Below, piece by piece: positions 24,817 through 33,694 of a stretch of 64,000 nucleotides of DNA. Source of the stretch: Dermabacter sp. (GTDB lineage: Bacteria; Actinomycetota; Actinomycetes; Actinomycetales; Dermabacteraceae); NCBI GenBank assembly GCA_030538475.1, contig JAUNTX010000001.1, positions 289,484-353,483 on the forward strand, read 5' to 3'. The notes below the pieces were generated by a model. It searched no databases. It was not told where the DNA came from and was given only the letters and a program-made list of their open reading frames with translations. The stretch's first letter is position 1, and every line of letters begins with the position of its first letter. The position numbers and the translations under genes were made by a program.

Positions 24817-25308
24817 ATGAGCGCATCAACGCAGGGCACCTGGCTCACACAGGATGCCTACGACCGCCTCGTCAAGGAGCTCGAAACCCTCGAGGGTCCC
24901 GGGCGCACGGAGGTTGTCGAGCGCATCGCCGCCGCCCGTGATGAAGGCGACCTCAAGGAGAACGGCGGCTACCACGCCGCCCGCGAGGAGCAGGGCAAGC
25001 TCGAGGCCCGCATCCAGGAGCTCACCGTGCTGCTCAAGACCGCGGTCGTGGGCGAGACCCCGCCCGACGACGGCGTGGTGGAGCCCGGCATGATCGTGAG
25101 CATCACGATGGCCGGGAAGGACCGCACGTTCGTGCTGGGCAATCGCCAGATCGCCGACGATGGCGAGGACCTCGAAGTGTTCTCCCCCGATTCGCCGCTG
25201 GGCCAGGCGATCAACGGCGCGAAGGTGGGCGACACGATCGAATACACCGCCCCGAACGGCAAGAACATTCCGGTGGAGATCACCGCGGCGAAGCCGTACG
25301 TCAGCTAA
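24817..25308 (+). CDS. greA: transcription elongation factor GreA
   Basis: A 163-residue factor that inserts its coiled-coil into the RNA polymerase secondary channel and stimulates cleavage of backtracked RNA. The N-terminal coiled-coil has the acidic tip (AAARDEGDLKENGGYHAAREEQG), and the C-terminal FKBP-like domain ends FSPDSPLGQAINGAKVGDTIEY. Start and length match the family. A strong terminator follows 30 bp after the stop. Confidence 0.97.
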   Translation: MSASTQGTWLTQDAYDRLVKELETLEGPGRTEVVERIAAARDEGDLKENGGYHAAREEQGKLEARIQELTVLLKTAVVGETPPDDGVVEPGMIVSITMAGKDRTFVLGNRQIADDGEDLEVFSPDSPLGQAINGAKVGDTIEYTAPNGKNIPVEITAAKPYVS

Positions 25309-25339
25309 CAGGCGCGCTCGCCCTGGGCGCCCGGGCGAC

Positions 25340-25382
25340 AAAGGACCCCGCCTCCCTCGCATTCGAGGGGGCGGGGTCCTTT
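25340..25382. terminator. bidirectional transcription terminator
   Basis: A near-perfect stem of about 20 bp: AAAGGACCCCGCC at 25340-25352 pairs with GGCGGGGTCCTTT at 25370-25382, and an inner CCCTCG/CGAGGG stem closes a CATT loop. A/T ends on both sides allow it to serve greA and the convergent permease gene. Confidence 0.9.
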
Positions 25383-25411
25383 GTGCCGTGCGCCCGGAGT
25401 GGGACGGGTGG

Positions 25412-26662
25412 CTACTTGGGCTGGCGGGCGAAGAACTCTTCGCGGCGCTTGTCGCGCTGGATAAAGTACGCCCGGGTCTTCTCATCGATGCCCAGTTCGG
25501 GCGCGGGGTCCCTGCCATCCAGGTAGGACAGGAGCGCATTGCCGAAGGCGAGCATCGGGATGGCGAAGAGCGCGCCGGGGATGCCGGCCACCACCGCACC
25601 GGCGGTGACGCCGAGGAACACGGCGAGCGGGTGCAGCTCCACGGCCTTGCCCATGAGGATCGGCTGGAGGATGTTCGATTCGAGCTGCTGTACGAGCAGG
25701 ACGATGCCGAGCATGACGAGGGCGGGGATCCAGCCCTGGAGCACGAACACGAGCAGGGTCGCGATGGCGCCCGAGACAATCGCGCCGACGAGCGGGATGA
25801 AGCTGAACAGGAACACGATGAGCCAGATCGGCACCGCGTAGCCGCTGAGGGAGGGGGCCTCGCGGCCGATCAGGTCGCTCACGATGTCGATGCCCACCAT
25901 GCCGAGCGCGATGCCGGTCGCGTCGACCGCGGCCACGAGGATCTGGGTACGGCAATAGGCACTGAGCGCCTTCCAGCCGCGTCGGAAAGCCTCGTGGGTG
26001 GTGGTGCGGGCGTGCGCGGGAACGAATCCGAGGAACCAGCGCCACACGTTGGAGCCGCTCGTGAGCAGGAAGAACAGGGTGAACAGGGCCACGGCGGTGC
26101 CGGTGCCGATGTTGCCGACGGTGCTGGCCGCGCTCGAGGCCCCGGAGATCAGGGTCGAGGTGTTCTTCTGCAGCTGGTCGATGGCCTCGGCTTGCAGATT
26201 GCTCCACGTATCGAGGTTGATGTCGAGCGTGCCCGTGACGTCGTTCCACAGCTGGCTGAAACCGCTGAGGGCAGCCTTGTAGATCTCTTCCCAGCGGTCC
26301 ACGAGCTGGCGTCCGGCGAGCACGAACATGCCGACGACGAGGACGATGAGGCCCAGCAGCGTGACGGCGGCGGCAGCGCCGCGCGGCAGGAACGTGTGAT
26401 TGGTGAGGAGCTTGACCACCGGCGAGAGCATCGAGGCGATGAGCAGGGCCACGAGCACGGCGATGACGAGCGTGGAGACGTTCGAGAGGCCCATGACCAC
26501 GAGGCTGATCGCCGCGATGACCACGATGAGGCGCCACGACCACGCCGCTCCCCGGCGCAGACCCATGGGGATTTCCCGCACTTCCTTCGGCAGCGCTTCT
26601 TCCGCCGCATCGGTCGGGGGCGCGAGGACGTCGCGGTAGCGCGCCAAGCGAGGTGGATGCAT
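25412..26662 (-). CDS. AI-2E family transporter (TqsA/PerM-like permease)
   Basis: A 416-residue protein with about eight membrane segments and the AI-2E pattern: paired N-terminal helices, a large central soluble loop (about residues 130-200, including LDINLDTWSNLQ), then PIWLIVFLFSFIPLVGAIVSG and the conserved QQLESNILQPILMGKAVELHPLAV. Members include autoinducer-2 exporters and sodium/proton antiporters; the substrate is unknown here. The ATG at 26662 has AAGGAG seven bases upstream. Confidence 0.88.
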   Translation of the reverse strand: MHPPRLARYRDVLAPPTDAAEEALPKEVREIPMGLRRGAAWSWRLIVVIAAISLVVMGLSNVSTLVIAVLVALLIASMLSPVVKLLTNHTFLPRGAAAAVTLLGLIVLVVGMFVLAGRQLVDRWEEIYKAALSGFSQLWNDVTGTLDINLDTWSNLQAEAIDQLQKNTSTLISGASSAASTVGNIGTGTAVALFTLFFLLTSGSNVWRWFLGFVPAHARTTTHEAFRRGWKALSAYCRTQILVAAVDATGIALGMVGIDIVSDLIGREAPSLSGYAVPIWLIVFLFSFIPLVGAIVSGAIATLLVFVLQGWIPALVMLGIVLLVQQLESNILQPILMGKAVELHPLAVFLGVTAGAVVAGIPGALFAIPMLAFGNALLSYLDGRDPAPELGIDEKTRAYFIQRDKRREEFFARQPK

Positions 26663-26733
26663 TCGGGTCTCCTTCATCAGGGCACGCACGGCGCGGCCGC
26701 CCTCATTGTACGCGTGGGCGGCGCCCGAACACA

Positions 26734-26750
26734 CGGACGTTCCGTCCGTC
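26734..26750. promoter_or_regulatory. inverted repeat in the divergent promoter region
   Basis: ACGGACG TTC CGTCCGT is a perfect inverted repeat with 7-bp arms between the permease gene and the carboxylate-amine ligase gene. Size and symmetry fit a TetR-type operator; no regulator gene is adjacent. Confidence 0.45.
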
Positions 26751-26764
26751 TTCCGCGCCGTGAT

Positions 26765-26783
26765 ACACCCGCTCACCGGGTGT
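26765..26783. promoter_or_regulatory. second inverted repeat upstream of ybdK
   Basis: ACACCCG CTCAC CGGGTGT has 7-bp arms and a 5-nt centre, 23 bases before the ATG at 26807. It could be an operator or, in RNA, a hairpin near the ribosome binding region. Confidence 0.4.
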
Positions 26784-26806
26784 TGCGCATGGTCCACAAT
26801 GACCTG

Positions 26807-27943
26807 ATGAGCATCAACGTCACCCCCTCTCGCCGCTCGACCGTGGGCCTCGAATGGGAAATGCTGCTGGTGGACCGTGATTCGGGAGAATCCCGCCAGT
26901 GCGCCTCCTCCATCCTCGCCTCCGTCTCCGACGCCCATGCGGGCACGAGCGGGGTGGTGGGCGAGATGCTGCAAAACACCGTGGAGCTCGTGACGGAGGT
27001 GTGCGACACGATCGGGGAGGCGGGCGAGGATCTGGCCCGGTCCCTGCAGCGCGTGCGCGAGGCCGCCGAGCCCCTGCGGGTCGATGTGACGAGCGCGGGC
27101 ACGCACCCGTTTTCCCGCTGGTCGGAGCAGCTGGTGACGAACTCCGAACGGTATGAACGGCTCGTGGACCGCACCCAGTGGTGGGGGCGGCAGATGACGA
27201 TCTACGGGATGCACGTCCACGTGGGCGTGGATGATCCATCGAAGCTCATCCCCATCACGAACGCGCTGCTGCCGTTCGCGGGGCACCTGCTCGCGCTCTC
27301 GGGGGCGAGCCCCTACTGGGAGGGTGAGGAGACGCGCTACGCCTCGAACCGCTCCCTCATGTTCCAGCAGCTGCCCACCGCGGGCTTGCCGTACCAGTTC
27401 CAGAACTGGCGCGAGTACGAGGCATATGTCGAGGACATGCTGACGATGGGGGTCATCGATCAGGTCAACGAGATCCGTTGGGATATTCGGCCGGTCGCCG
27501 CGTTCGGCACGATTGAGGTGCGCGTGAGCGACGGGCTGCCCACGCTGCGGGAGGTCCTCGCCGTCGGCGCGCTCATTCAGTGCCTCGTGGACGATCTGTC
27601 CGCGCGCTTGGACCGCGGCGAAACCCTGCCCACGATGGCGCCGTGGCAGGTGGCGGAAAACAAGTGGCGGGCGGCCCGCTACGGCATGGAGGCGATCCTC
27701 GTGCTCGACCGCGACAACCGCGAAGCCCTCGTGACCGAGGATCTCGCGCTCGTGCGCGAACGCCTCGCGCCGACGGCGGAGCGTCTTGGCTGCGCCGAGC
27801 ACCTGGCCGATCTGGACCTCATCCTCGAGCACGGGGCGAGCTACCAGCGGCAGGTCGCGGTGGCCCACGCCCGCGGGGTGCGGGATGTGGTGCGCCACCT
27901 GGTGCGCGAAACGGAGGCGGGTGCGCCCCTTCCCGTCGGATGA
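26807..27943 (+). CDS. ybdK: carboxylate-amine ligase, YbdK / GCS2 family
   Basis: A 378-residue member of the glutamate-cysteine ligase type 2 family, which forms an amide between glutamate's gamma-carboxylate (or a similar acid) and an amine, using ATP. Signatures are the start STVGLEWEMLLVD, the VTSAGTHPFSRWSEQ loop, GMHVHVGVDDP, and NEIRWDIRPVAAFGTIEVRVSDG. In an organism with mycothiol, a glutathione role is unlikely, so the product is open. It overlaps the ABC ATPase gene by 4 bp, so the ligase and exporter are co-translated. Confidence 0.88.
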   Translation: MSINVTPSRRSTVGLEWEMLLVDRDSGESRQCASSILASVSDAHAGTSGVVGEMLQNTVELVTEVCDTIGEAGEDLARSLQRVREAAEPLRVDVTSAGTHPFSRWSEQLVTNSERYERLVDRTQWWGRQMTIYGMHVHVGVDDPSKLIPITNALLPFAGHLLALSGASPYWEGEETRYASNRSLMFQQLPTAGLPYQFQNWREYEAYVEDMLTMGVIDQVNEIRWDIRPVAAFGTIEVRVSDGLPTLREVLAVGALIQCLVDDLSARLDRGETLPTMAPWQVAENKWRAARYGMEAILVLDRDNREALVTEDLALVRERLAPTAERLGCAEHLADLDLILEHGASYQRQVAVAHARGVRDVVRHLVRETEAGAPLPVG

Positions 27944-28788
27944 GTACCATGAAACCCATGGTCACCAGCACGGCGCACGAGAGCGCACTTCCAGAACCCA
28001 CCGCCCCAGTGCCCCACTCCGAGCCCGCCGAGCGGTCGGATTCGGCGCTGCGATTCGTCGATCTGCGCAAGTCTTTTGACGGCCGCGAAGTGGTCAAGGG
28101 CATCTCCCTCGATGTGCCGCGCGGCTCCTTCTACGCGGTGGTCGGCCCCAACGGCGCGGGCAAGACCACGGCCCTCAGCATGGCCACCGGGCTCCTGAGG
28201 CCCGACGGCGGCAGTGCCGAAGTGCTCGGCGTGGACGTGTGGCACAAGCCCAACGAGGCCAAGGCGCACCTCGGCGTTCTGGCCGACGGCCTGCCCACCT
28301 TTGATCGCCTCACGGGCCGCGAACTGCTCACCTACGTGGGTCTCATTCGCGGCATGGACGCGGCCGTCGTGGACGAGCGCGCCACCTCGCTCCTGGATGC
28401 GATGGGCCTCGCCGATACCGACGGCAAGCTGGTTGTGGACTATTCCGCGGGCATGACGAAGAAGGTCCTGCTCGCGTGCGCGCTCATCCACGCGCCGCGC
28501 CTGCTCGTGCTCGACGAACCGCTCGAAGCGGTGGATCCCGTCTCCGCACACTCGATCCGCGCGTTCCTCACGCAGTACGTGAACTCGGGCGGCACAGTGG
28601 TCATTTCCAGTCACGTCATGGAGCTCGTGGAGGGCCTGTGCTCGCACGTCGCGATCATCGCCGACGGCGAGGTGCGCGCCCAGGGCACGCTCGATGAGGT
28701 CCGCGCCGGCGGCAGCCTCACCGACCGCTTCATCGAGATCGTGGGCGGCGAAGCGGCGCACGGCGACCTCTCGTGGCTCAACCAGTGA
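27940..28788 (+). CDS. ABC transporter ATP-binding protein with unusual signature motif
   Basis: A 282-residue ATPase. Walker A is GPNGAGKTT. The signature normally read LSGGQ is here YSAGM (VDYSAGMTKKVLLACAL), and Walker B is LLVLDEPLEAVD instead of the usual EPTxGLD. The H-loop His is in VVISSHVMELVE. This pattern is seen in some actinobacterial exporter ATPases. Its ATG overlaps the ybdK stop and its own stop overlaps the permease start, so the three genes form one unit. The substrate may be linked to the ligase product (inference). Confidence 0.88.
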   Translation: MSTMKPMVTSTAHESALPEPTAPVPHSEPAERSDSALRFVDLRKSFDGREVVKGISLDVPRGSFYAVVGPNGAGKTTALSMATGLLRPDGGSAEVLGVDVWHKPNEAKAHLGVLADGLPTFDRLTGRELLTYVGLIRGMDAAVVDERATSLLDAMGLADTDGKLVVDYSAGMTKKVLLACALIHAPRLLVLDEPLEAVDPVSAHSIRAFLTQYVNSGGTVVISSHVMELVEGLCSHVAIIADGEVRAQGTLDEVRAGGSLTDRFIEIVGGEAAHGDLSWLNQ

Positions 28789-30473
28789 CGGGGGCCCAGA
28801 CCGTGACCACCGCCGCCACGCCCCCAACGCCGTCGCTCACGCGCACCCTCATGCGCCTGCGCTGGACTCTCCTTCTGCGCAGCTTCCGCAAAAACTGGGG
28901 CCTCATCATCGGCACCAGCATCGGCCTCCTGTACGGCATCGGTGCGCTCATCGGCATCGGCTTCGGTTTCGTGACCTCGCTGGCCACCTCGCCCGGGGAG
29001 ATCCCGCTCGTCATCCGGGCCCTTGGCGCCTTACTGATCCTCGCCTGGACCCTCGTGCCGCTGTTCGCCTTCGGGCTCGACGATTCCCTGAGCGCCCGGC
29101 GCTTCGCCTCCTTCGGGCGGGGCACCGACGTGCTGCAGCGGCCGATCTTCTTCGCCTCCCTCGTCTCGATTCCGTTCGCCTTTTCGCTCATCGGCGTCCT
29201 CATGGCCTCTCTCACGTTCGCCCTGTGGGTGCTGCGGGCCGTCACCACCGACGAGAGCTGGGCACACGTCTCGCCCATCGGCGCCATCGCCGCCCTCGTG
29301 GCGCTCGTGCCGATGGCCGCGATCGCACTGGCCCTGTGCGTAGTCATCCCCCGCGCGATCCTTACGTGGCGCGGCAACCTCCGCACCTCCCAGCGGCGAC
29401 TCGAAGCACTCCGGGCCTTCTCCCTTGTCGGCGTCATCGCCGTGGCCTACAGCTTCTCCTTTCTCGGCAACGCGGGCAGGACCCTCGTGGACACCCTGGT
29501 CTCGCTCGCCATGACCGTCCTCGATGTGCTGTGGTGGACGCCGTTCGGCGCCCCGTTCTCGGTGCCCGTGGACCTCGCCGAAGGCCGGTGGCTGAGCGCG
29601 CTCGCGCGCATCGCCATCTCGGTCCTCGCGCTCGTGCTCGTGTGGCGCTGGTGGGGAGCCTCGTTCTCCACGGGGCAACTGGACGCCCTGCGGGCACGCG
29701 CGGGCGACCGGGACCAGAAGGTGACCGCGCTCGTGCCGAAGGTGCTGCCCTCGAACGCGCTCGGCGCCGTCGCCGGGAAGTCCCTGCGCTACTGGCGCCG
29801 CGACACCCGCTACACGATGTCCCTCCTCATCCTGCCGCTCCTGGGGCTCTTCTTCACCGCGATGAGCATCTTCAACGAGGGCAGCTCGTTCATGGGCTAC
29901 GTGGGGATCGCCATCACCGCATGGATGGCGGGGATCCTCATCAGCAACGAGGTGGGATTCGACGGCCCCAGTTCGTGGGTGAACATCACTGCCGGGATCG
30001 ACAATCGGGCGAACATGCTGGGCCGCTACGTGGCGCTGGGCCTGTTCATCTTTCCGCTGCTGCTCGTCCTCTGCATCGCGGTGCCGCTCCTGCACGGCGC
30101 CCCGGAAGCCATCGCGCTCACCATCCCGCTCTCCTTCGGGTTCCTGCTGAGTTCGTGGGGCGTCTCGATCCTCACGACCGCGTACATCCCCTATCCCGCC
30201 CCCGGCCCGGGGTCCATGAAGAACTCGTCGGCGGGTACCGCGTGGATCGCGATGCTCACGGCCATGATCGGCACGTGGCTCCCCATGACCCCGGTCGCGG
30301 TCCTGCTAGTGCTCGGCTTCACGATCGTGCCCGGCCTGCAGTTCGTGGGCGCGGTGCTCGCCCTGCTCATCGGCGTCCTCACCCTGTGGGCCGGGGTGCG
30401 CTTCGGGGCGGCGCGCCTGGATCGGCACTATGCCGAAGCGTTCCAGGCGACCAAGCAGTTCGCTCACACCTAG
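28785..30473 (+). CDS. ABC transporter permease, ABC-2-like, 12 or more membrane segments
   Basis: About 562 residues from a GTG that overlaps the ATPase stop by 4 bp; a GTG at 28773 is an alternative. Roughly twelve to fourteen hydrophobic segments are visible, with a charged central loop (about residues 300-345: RARAGDRDQKVTALVPK). The architecture matches large actinobacterial ABC exporters whose permease is a fusion of two half-domains. No solute-binding protein is encoded nearby, supporting export. The stop overlaps the end of the convergent rimI. Confidence 0.8.
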   Translation: MTGAQTVTTAATPPTPSLTRTLMRLRWTLLLRSFRKNWGLIIGTSIGLLYGIGALIGIGFGFVTSLATSPGEIPLVIRALGALLILAWTLVPLFAFGLDDSLSARRFASFGRGTDVLQRPIFFASLVSIPFAFSLIGVLMASLTFALWVLRAVTTDESWAHVSPIGAIAALVALVPMAAIALALCVVIPRAILTWRGNLRTSQRRLEALRAFSLVGVIAVAYSFSFLGNAGRTLVDTLVSLAMTVLDVLWWTPFGAPFSVPVDLAEGRWLSALARIAISVLALVLVWRWWGASFSTGQLDALRARAGDRDQKVTALVPKVLPSNALGAVAGKSLRYWRRDTRYTMSLLILPLLGLFFTAMSIFNEGSSFMGYVGIAITAWMAGILISNEVGFDGPSSWVNITAGIDNRANMLGRYVALGLFIFPLLLVLCIAVPLLHGAPEAIALTIPLSFGFLLSSWGVSILTTAYIPYPAPGPGSMKNSSAGTAWIAMLTAMIGTWLPMTPVAVLLVLGFTIVPGLQFVGAVLALLIGVLTLWAGVRFGAARLDRHYAEAFQATKQFAHT

Positions 30474-31048
30474 GCGGGGATCTCCAGGGCCATGACCCGG
30501 GCGTCCACGCGCCCGGTGCGCGTGCGGTAATACCCGCGCCGCACGCCCAACTCCACGAATCCGGCCTTCTCGTAGAAGGCGCGGGCGCGATGGTTGTCGT
30601 CCCGCACTTCGAGAACCAGGCGCTCGGCCCCCGCCTCGCCCGTGCGGGGGTCGGGGGCGCGGGCCGCCTGAATGCACCACGCGAGCAGGGCGCGCCCGAT
30701 TCCCGCCGAGGGGCGCACGGTGCCGATCGTGTGGAGGTCGGCCGTCTCGCCTGCGCGCATGATCCCCGCGTAGCCGATGATCTCCCCCGCCGCATCCACG
30801 GCCGCGACATAGCGCCTATCGGGGTGGGAGATTTCCTCCGCGACCATGGCCTCATCCCACGCCTCGTCGGGAAACAGCACCTGTTCGAGCACCGCGAGCG
30901 CGGGTGCGTCCGCGAGCGTGATCGGGCGCAGGTGCCAGTCCTCGCCGGCGGCGCCCGGGATGGGCTGGGGCTGGGCTCGCTCGCTCTCCGGGGCCGCACC
31001 GCTGCGGGGGCGGGGGGCCGACGGCAGCGGCCGTCCTATGGCGGGCAC
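30470..31048 (-). CDS. rimI: ribosomal protein S18-alanine N-acetyltransferase
   Basis: A 192-residue GNAT enzyme with an extended N-terminus (about 35 low-complexity residues). The core shows EQVLFPDEAW, IGYAGIMRAGETADLHTIGTV, the acetyl-CoA loop RPSAGIGRALLAW, and LVLEVRDDNHRARAFYEKAGFVELGVRRGYY, diagnostic of RimI. It overlaps the tsaB stop by one base (TAGTG), in the usual tsaE-tsaB-rimI order. The tsaD gene, which commonly follows, is not downstream; instead the ABC permease ends here convergently. Confidence 0.92.
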   Translation of the reverse strand: MPAIGRPLPSAPRPRSGAAPESERAQPQPIPGAAGEDWHLRPITLADAPALAVLEQVLFPDEAWDEAMVAEEISHPDRRYVAAVDAAGEIIGYAGIMRAGETADLHTIGTVRPSAGIGRALLAWCIQAARAPDPRTGEAGAERLVLEVRDDNHRARAFYEKAGFVELGVRRGYYRTRTGRVDARVMALEIPA

Positions 31049-31782
31049 TAGAGGGCTCGGTCGCCGAGCCCGAGGGCGGACTTGCGGCGGGTGGGTTTCG
31101 CGGCGTCGGGCTCGCGCAGGTACAGCGGCTCGGTCGATTCGAGGCTTTCCCCCCGGGCTTCGGCTGCGGCGGCGGCGCGGATGAGGGCGCCCGCGCTCGC
31201 GTGCTCGAGCGTGCCCGCGGGGGGAAGCAGGTCCGGGTACAGGTGGGCGCCGGAGCCGACGATCACCCGGGCGCCACCGAGTAGCGCCGCCACCTCTGCG
31301 GGCGCTCCCACGCTCGGTTCGATCTCGCGCCGAAGCGTCGGTGCCCCGTCGCCCGGGGTCGCGGCGTATTCGGCGTAGTACACCTCCTTGCGGCGCGCAT
31401 CGAGCACGACCGCGATCCGGCGCGCCTCGGGGAACTCCTCGGCGGCCGCGAGCGCGAGGGCGTCGAGGCTCGAGAGGCCGCGCAGGTCGGCGCCGAGCAC
31501 GTGCGCGATGGAACGCGCCGTCACGAGGCCCACCCTCAGCCCCGTGAAGGGGCCGGGGCCGCGGCCCGCCACCACGCGGGCGATGTCGGTGCGGGAGGCG
31601 CCCGCTTCGGCGACGGCCTCGTCGATCATGGCGAGCAGCACCTCGTCGTGGTGGCGGGCGCGCTCGTCGGTCCGTTCGGCGATCACGCGCTCGCCGTCGG
31701 CGACGGCGACGCTCACGGCGCCCGATATGTCGATGCCGAGCGTGAGGGCGCGGCCCGAACTGGCCGGGGTATCGATGCTCAT
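31048..31782 (-). CDS. tsaB: tRNA threonylcarbamoyladenosine synthesis protein TsaB
   Basis: A 244-residue ASKHA-fold protein that partners with TsaD and TsaE to make N6-threonylcarbamoyladenosine at position 37 of ANN-decoding tRNAs. It shows the start LTLGIDISGAVSVAVADG and the conserved VVAGRGPGPFTGLRVGLVTA. Its ATG overlaps the alr-tsaE stop by 4 bp and its stop touches the rimI start. Length is in the normal range. Confidence 0.93.
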   Translation of the reverse strand: MSIDTPASSGRALTLGIDISGAVSVAVADGERVIAERTDERARHHDEVLLAMIDEAVAEAGASRTDIARVVAGRGPGPFTGLRVGLVTARSIAHVLGADLRGLSSLDALALAAAEEFPEARRIAVVLDARRKEVYYAEYAATPGDGAPTLRREIEPSVGAPAEVAALLGGARVIVGSGAHLYPDLLPPAGTLEHASAGALIRAAAAAEARGESLESTEPLYLREPDAAKPTRRKSALGLGDRAL

Positions 31783-33626
31783 GCGTGCTCCTTCGTCGCG
31801 TCGCTCACCGCGAAGCCGTCGCCGCGCAGCGCGTCGGCCACCTCGCGCACGGACGCCTCGCCGTAGCGGGGGCCCACGAAGGTGAGGGTGAGGCGGCGCG
31901 GCTCGTCGGTATTGTCGGGGTCGGTGTCAGTGGCGTCCAGCTCGATGGTCCCGGGGGCGGCAGCCGCCCCGTCGCGCCAGAGCTCCACGAGCGTGTAGGA
32001 GTCGCTCAGGTGCTCCACGCGGTCGCGGCCCCACTCCACGAGGGTGATCGAGGAGTCGAGGTCCGAATCGAGGTCCAGGTCCTCGACCTCCCAGTCCTCA
32101 TCGAGCCGGTAGGCGTCCACGTGCACGAGGTCGGGCCCATCCCCAAGGGCGGGGTGCACGCGCGCGATAACGAAGGTGGGTGAGGCGACGCGCCCGCCGA
32201 CGTCGAGCGCGCTCGCGAATCCCTGCGTGAAGGTGGTCTTTCCCGCGCCGAGTGGCCCGTCGAGGACCAGGAGATCGCCCGCGCGGGCGTGGTGCGCGAG
32301 CACTCGTGCCACCCGCCGCGTGGCCTCGGGCCCGTCGGTCGGGATCGACAGCGAGAGCCCCGCGGGAGCCTCCGCCGTATCAGGGCCGCCCGCGGCGGCC
32401 TGGCCCGACGCGGCTCCCAGCACCCCCGGATCGTCGCCCTGGGTCGGGCCCTGCGCCACCTCGCGGCGCACCCGCGCGTTGATCGAGGTGAGGACCTCGT
32501 AGGTAATCATCCCGGCCGCCTCGGCCCACTCCTCGGCCCGGGGCGCCCCCGGGCGTGTGGCCGGATCGCCGAAGATCACCACCTCATCGCCCGGACGGGC
32601 CGCCGATCCCGGACCCAGATCCACGACGATCTGGTCCATCGAGATGGTGCCCACTTGCGGGGCGCGCAGGGCGCCCGCGGCGGTCGTCACGAGCACGTGG
32701 CCCCGATTGGAGGCGGCGCGGTGGAGCCCGTCGGCATAGCCGAGCGGCACGAGGCCGAGCGTCGTCGGCTCCTCGCACGTGTGCGTGGCGCCGTAGCCCA
32801 CCACCTGACCGGCGCCCACCTCCTTGACGAGGGCGAGGCGCGAGGTCAGGGTCATGGCGGGGCGCAGATCGAGGCTCGTAGGCACGGGCGCGTGCCCGTA
32901 CAGGGCGATGCCGGGACGCACGAGGTCAAAGTGGAACTCGGGGCGGGTGAGGGTGGCCGCGGAGTTCGCGAGATGCTTGATCGGGACCGGTCCGGCCTCG
33001 GATTCGAGCAGCGCGCTCATGTGCGCGAAACGTTCGGCCTGCGCGTCAATCGTGGGCGAGCCGAGGGCATCCGCGCTGTGGAAGTGGCTCATGGCCCCCA
33101 CCAGGCGCACGTGCGCGCTCGCCCGCGCCCCGGCGCCGAGCCGCGCCACGTCGGCCTCGAGCACCCCGCCGCGCCCCATGCCCGTATCGAGTTTGACGTG
33201 GATGCGCGCCAGGCGCCCCACCTCGCGCGCGGCCGATTCCACGAGCGCGAGCTGCGCGAGCGAACTGACGGCCACGTCCACCTCGGCGCTCACGAGGTGC
33301 GGAAGGATCCCGCTGCCGGTCTCCGGCTCATACAGCCAGGTGAGGATCGGGACATCCAGCCCGGCGCGCGCGAGGGCGAGTCCCGAGGCGGGATGGGCAG
33401 CCCCCAGCCACGTTGCCCCGCCCGCGAGCGCCGCGCGGGCCGCCTCGAGCATCCCGTGGCCGTAGCCGTCGGCCTTCACGACCGCCATCAGCGCCGTGTG
33501 GGGACTGAGCAGCGAGCGCACCTGGGCCGTGTTGTGGGTGATCGCCGCGGGATCGATCACGGCCCGGTTCGGGACGAAGGCGGCATCTTCCGCGGGAAGG
33601 CCAAGGGCGGCGTCCACTGGCGGCAT
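31779..33626 (-). CDS. alr-tsaE: bifunctional alanine racemase - TsaE fusion protein
   Basis: One uninterrupted 615-residue frame. Residues 1 to about 395 are alanine racemase: the PLP lysine in AVVKADGYGHG (K51), VKLDTGMGRGG, the catalytic-tyrosine region VGYGATHTC, and VGTISMDQIVVDLG. A Gly/Pro/Ala linker (about 395-425, with QGDDPGVLGAASGQAAAGG) leads to TsaE: Walker A LGAGKTTFTQG near residue 455, then VASPTFVIARVH and HVDAYRLDEDWEVEDLDLD. It combines cell-wall D-alanine supply with the ATPase of tRNA t6A synthesis. The ATG at 33626 has AGGAG six bases before it. Confidence 0.93.
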   Translation of the reverse strand: MPPVDAALGLPAEDAAFVPNRAVIDPAAITHNTAQVRSLLSPHTALMAVVKADGYGHGMLEAARAALAGGATWLGAAHPASGLALARAGLDVPILTWLYEPETGSGILPHLVSAEVDVAVSSLAQLALVESAAREVGRLARIHVKLDTGMGRGGVLEADVARLGAGARASAHVRLVGAMSHFHSADALGSPTIDAQAERFAHMSALLESEAGPVPIKHLANSAATLTRPEFHFDLVRPGIALYGHAPVPTSLDLRPAMTLTSRLALVKEVGAGQVVGYGATHTCEEPTTLGLVPLGYADGLHRAASNRGHVLVTTAAGALRAPQVGTISMDQIVVDLGPGSAARPGDEVVIFGDPATRPGAPRAEEWAEAAGMITYEVLTSINARVRREVAQGPTQGDDPGVLGAASGQAAAGGPDTAEAPAGLSLSIPTDGPEATRRVARVLAHHARAGDLLVLDGPLGAGKTTFTQGFASALDVGGRVASPTFVIARVHPALGDGPDLVHVDAYRLDEDWEVEDLDLDSDLDSSITLVEWGRDRVEHLSDSYTLVELWRDGAAAAPGTIELDATDTDPDNTDEPRRLTLTFVGPRYGEASVREVADALRGDGFAVSDATKEHA

Positions 33627-33694
33627 CGTGACTCCTGGGGGATCGGAAACGGGTTCGTGGGGCGGCGGGGACGCGGGCTGGTGGGCCGGGCCGC

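Noticed and set aside
25412..27898. 828-codon minus-strand frame joining the AI-2E permease to upstream sequence
   Set aside because: The part upstream of 26662 is antisense to ybdK; a good ribosome binding site places the permease start at 26662.
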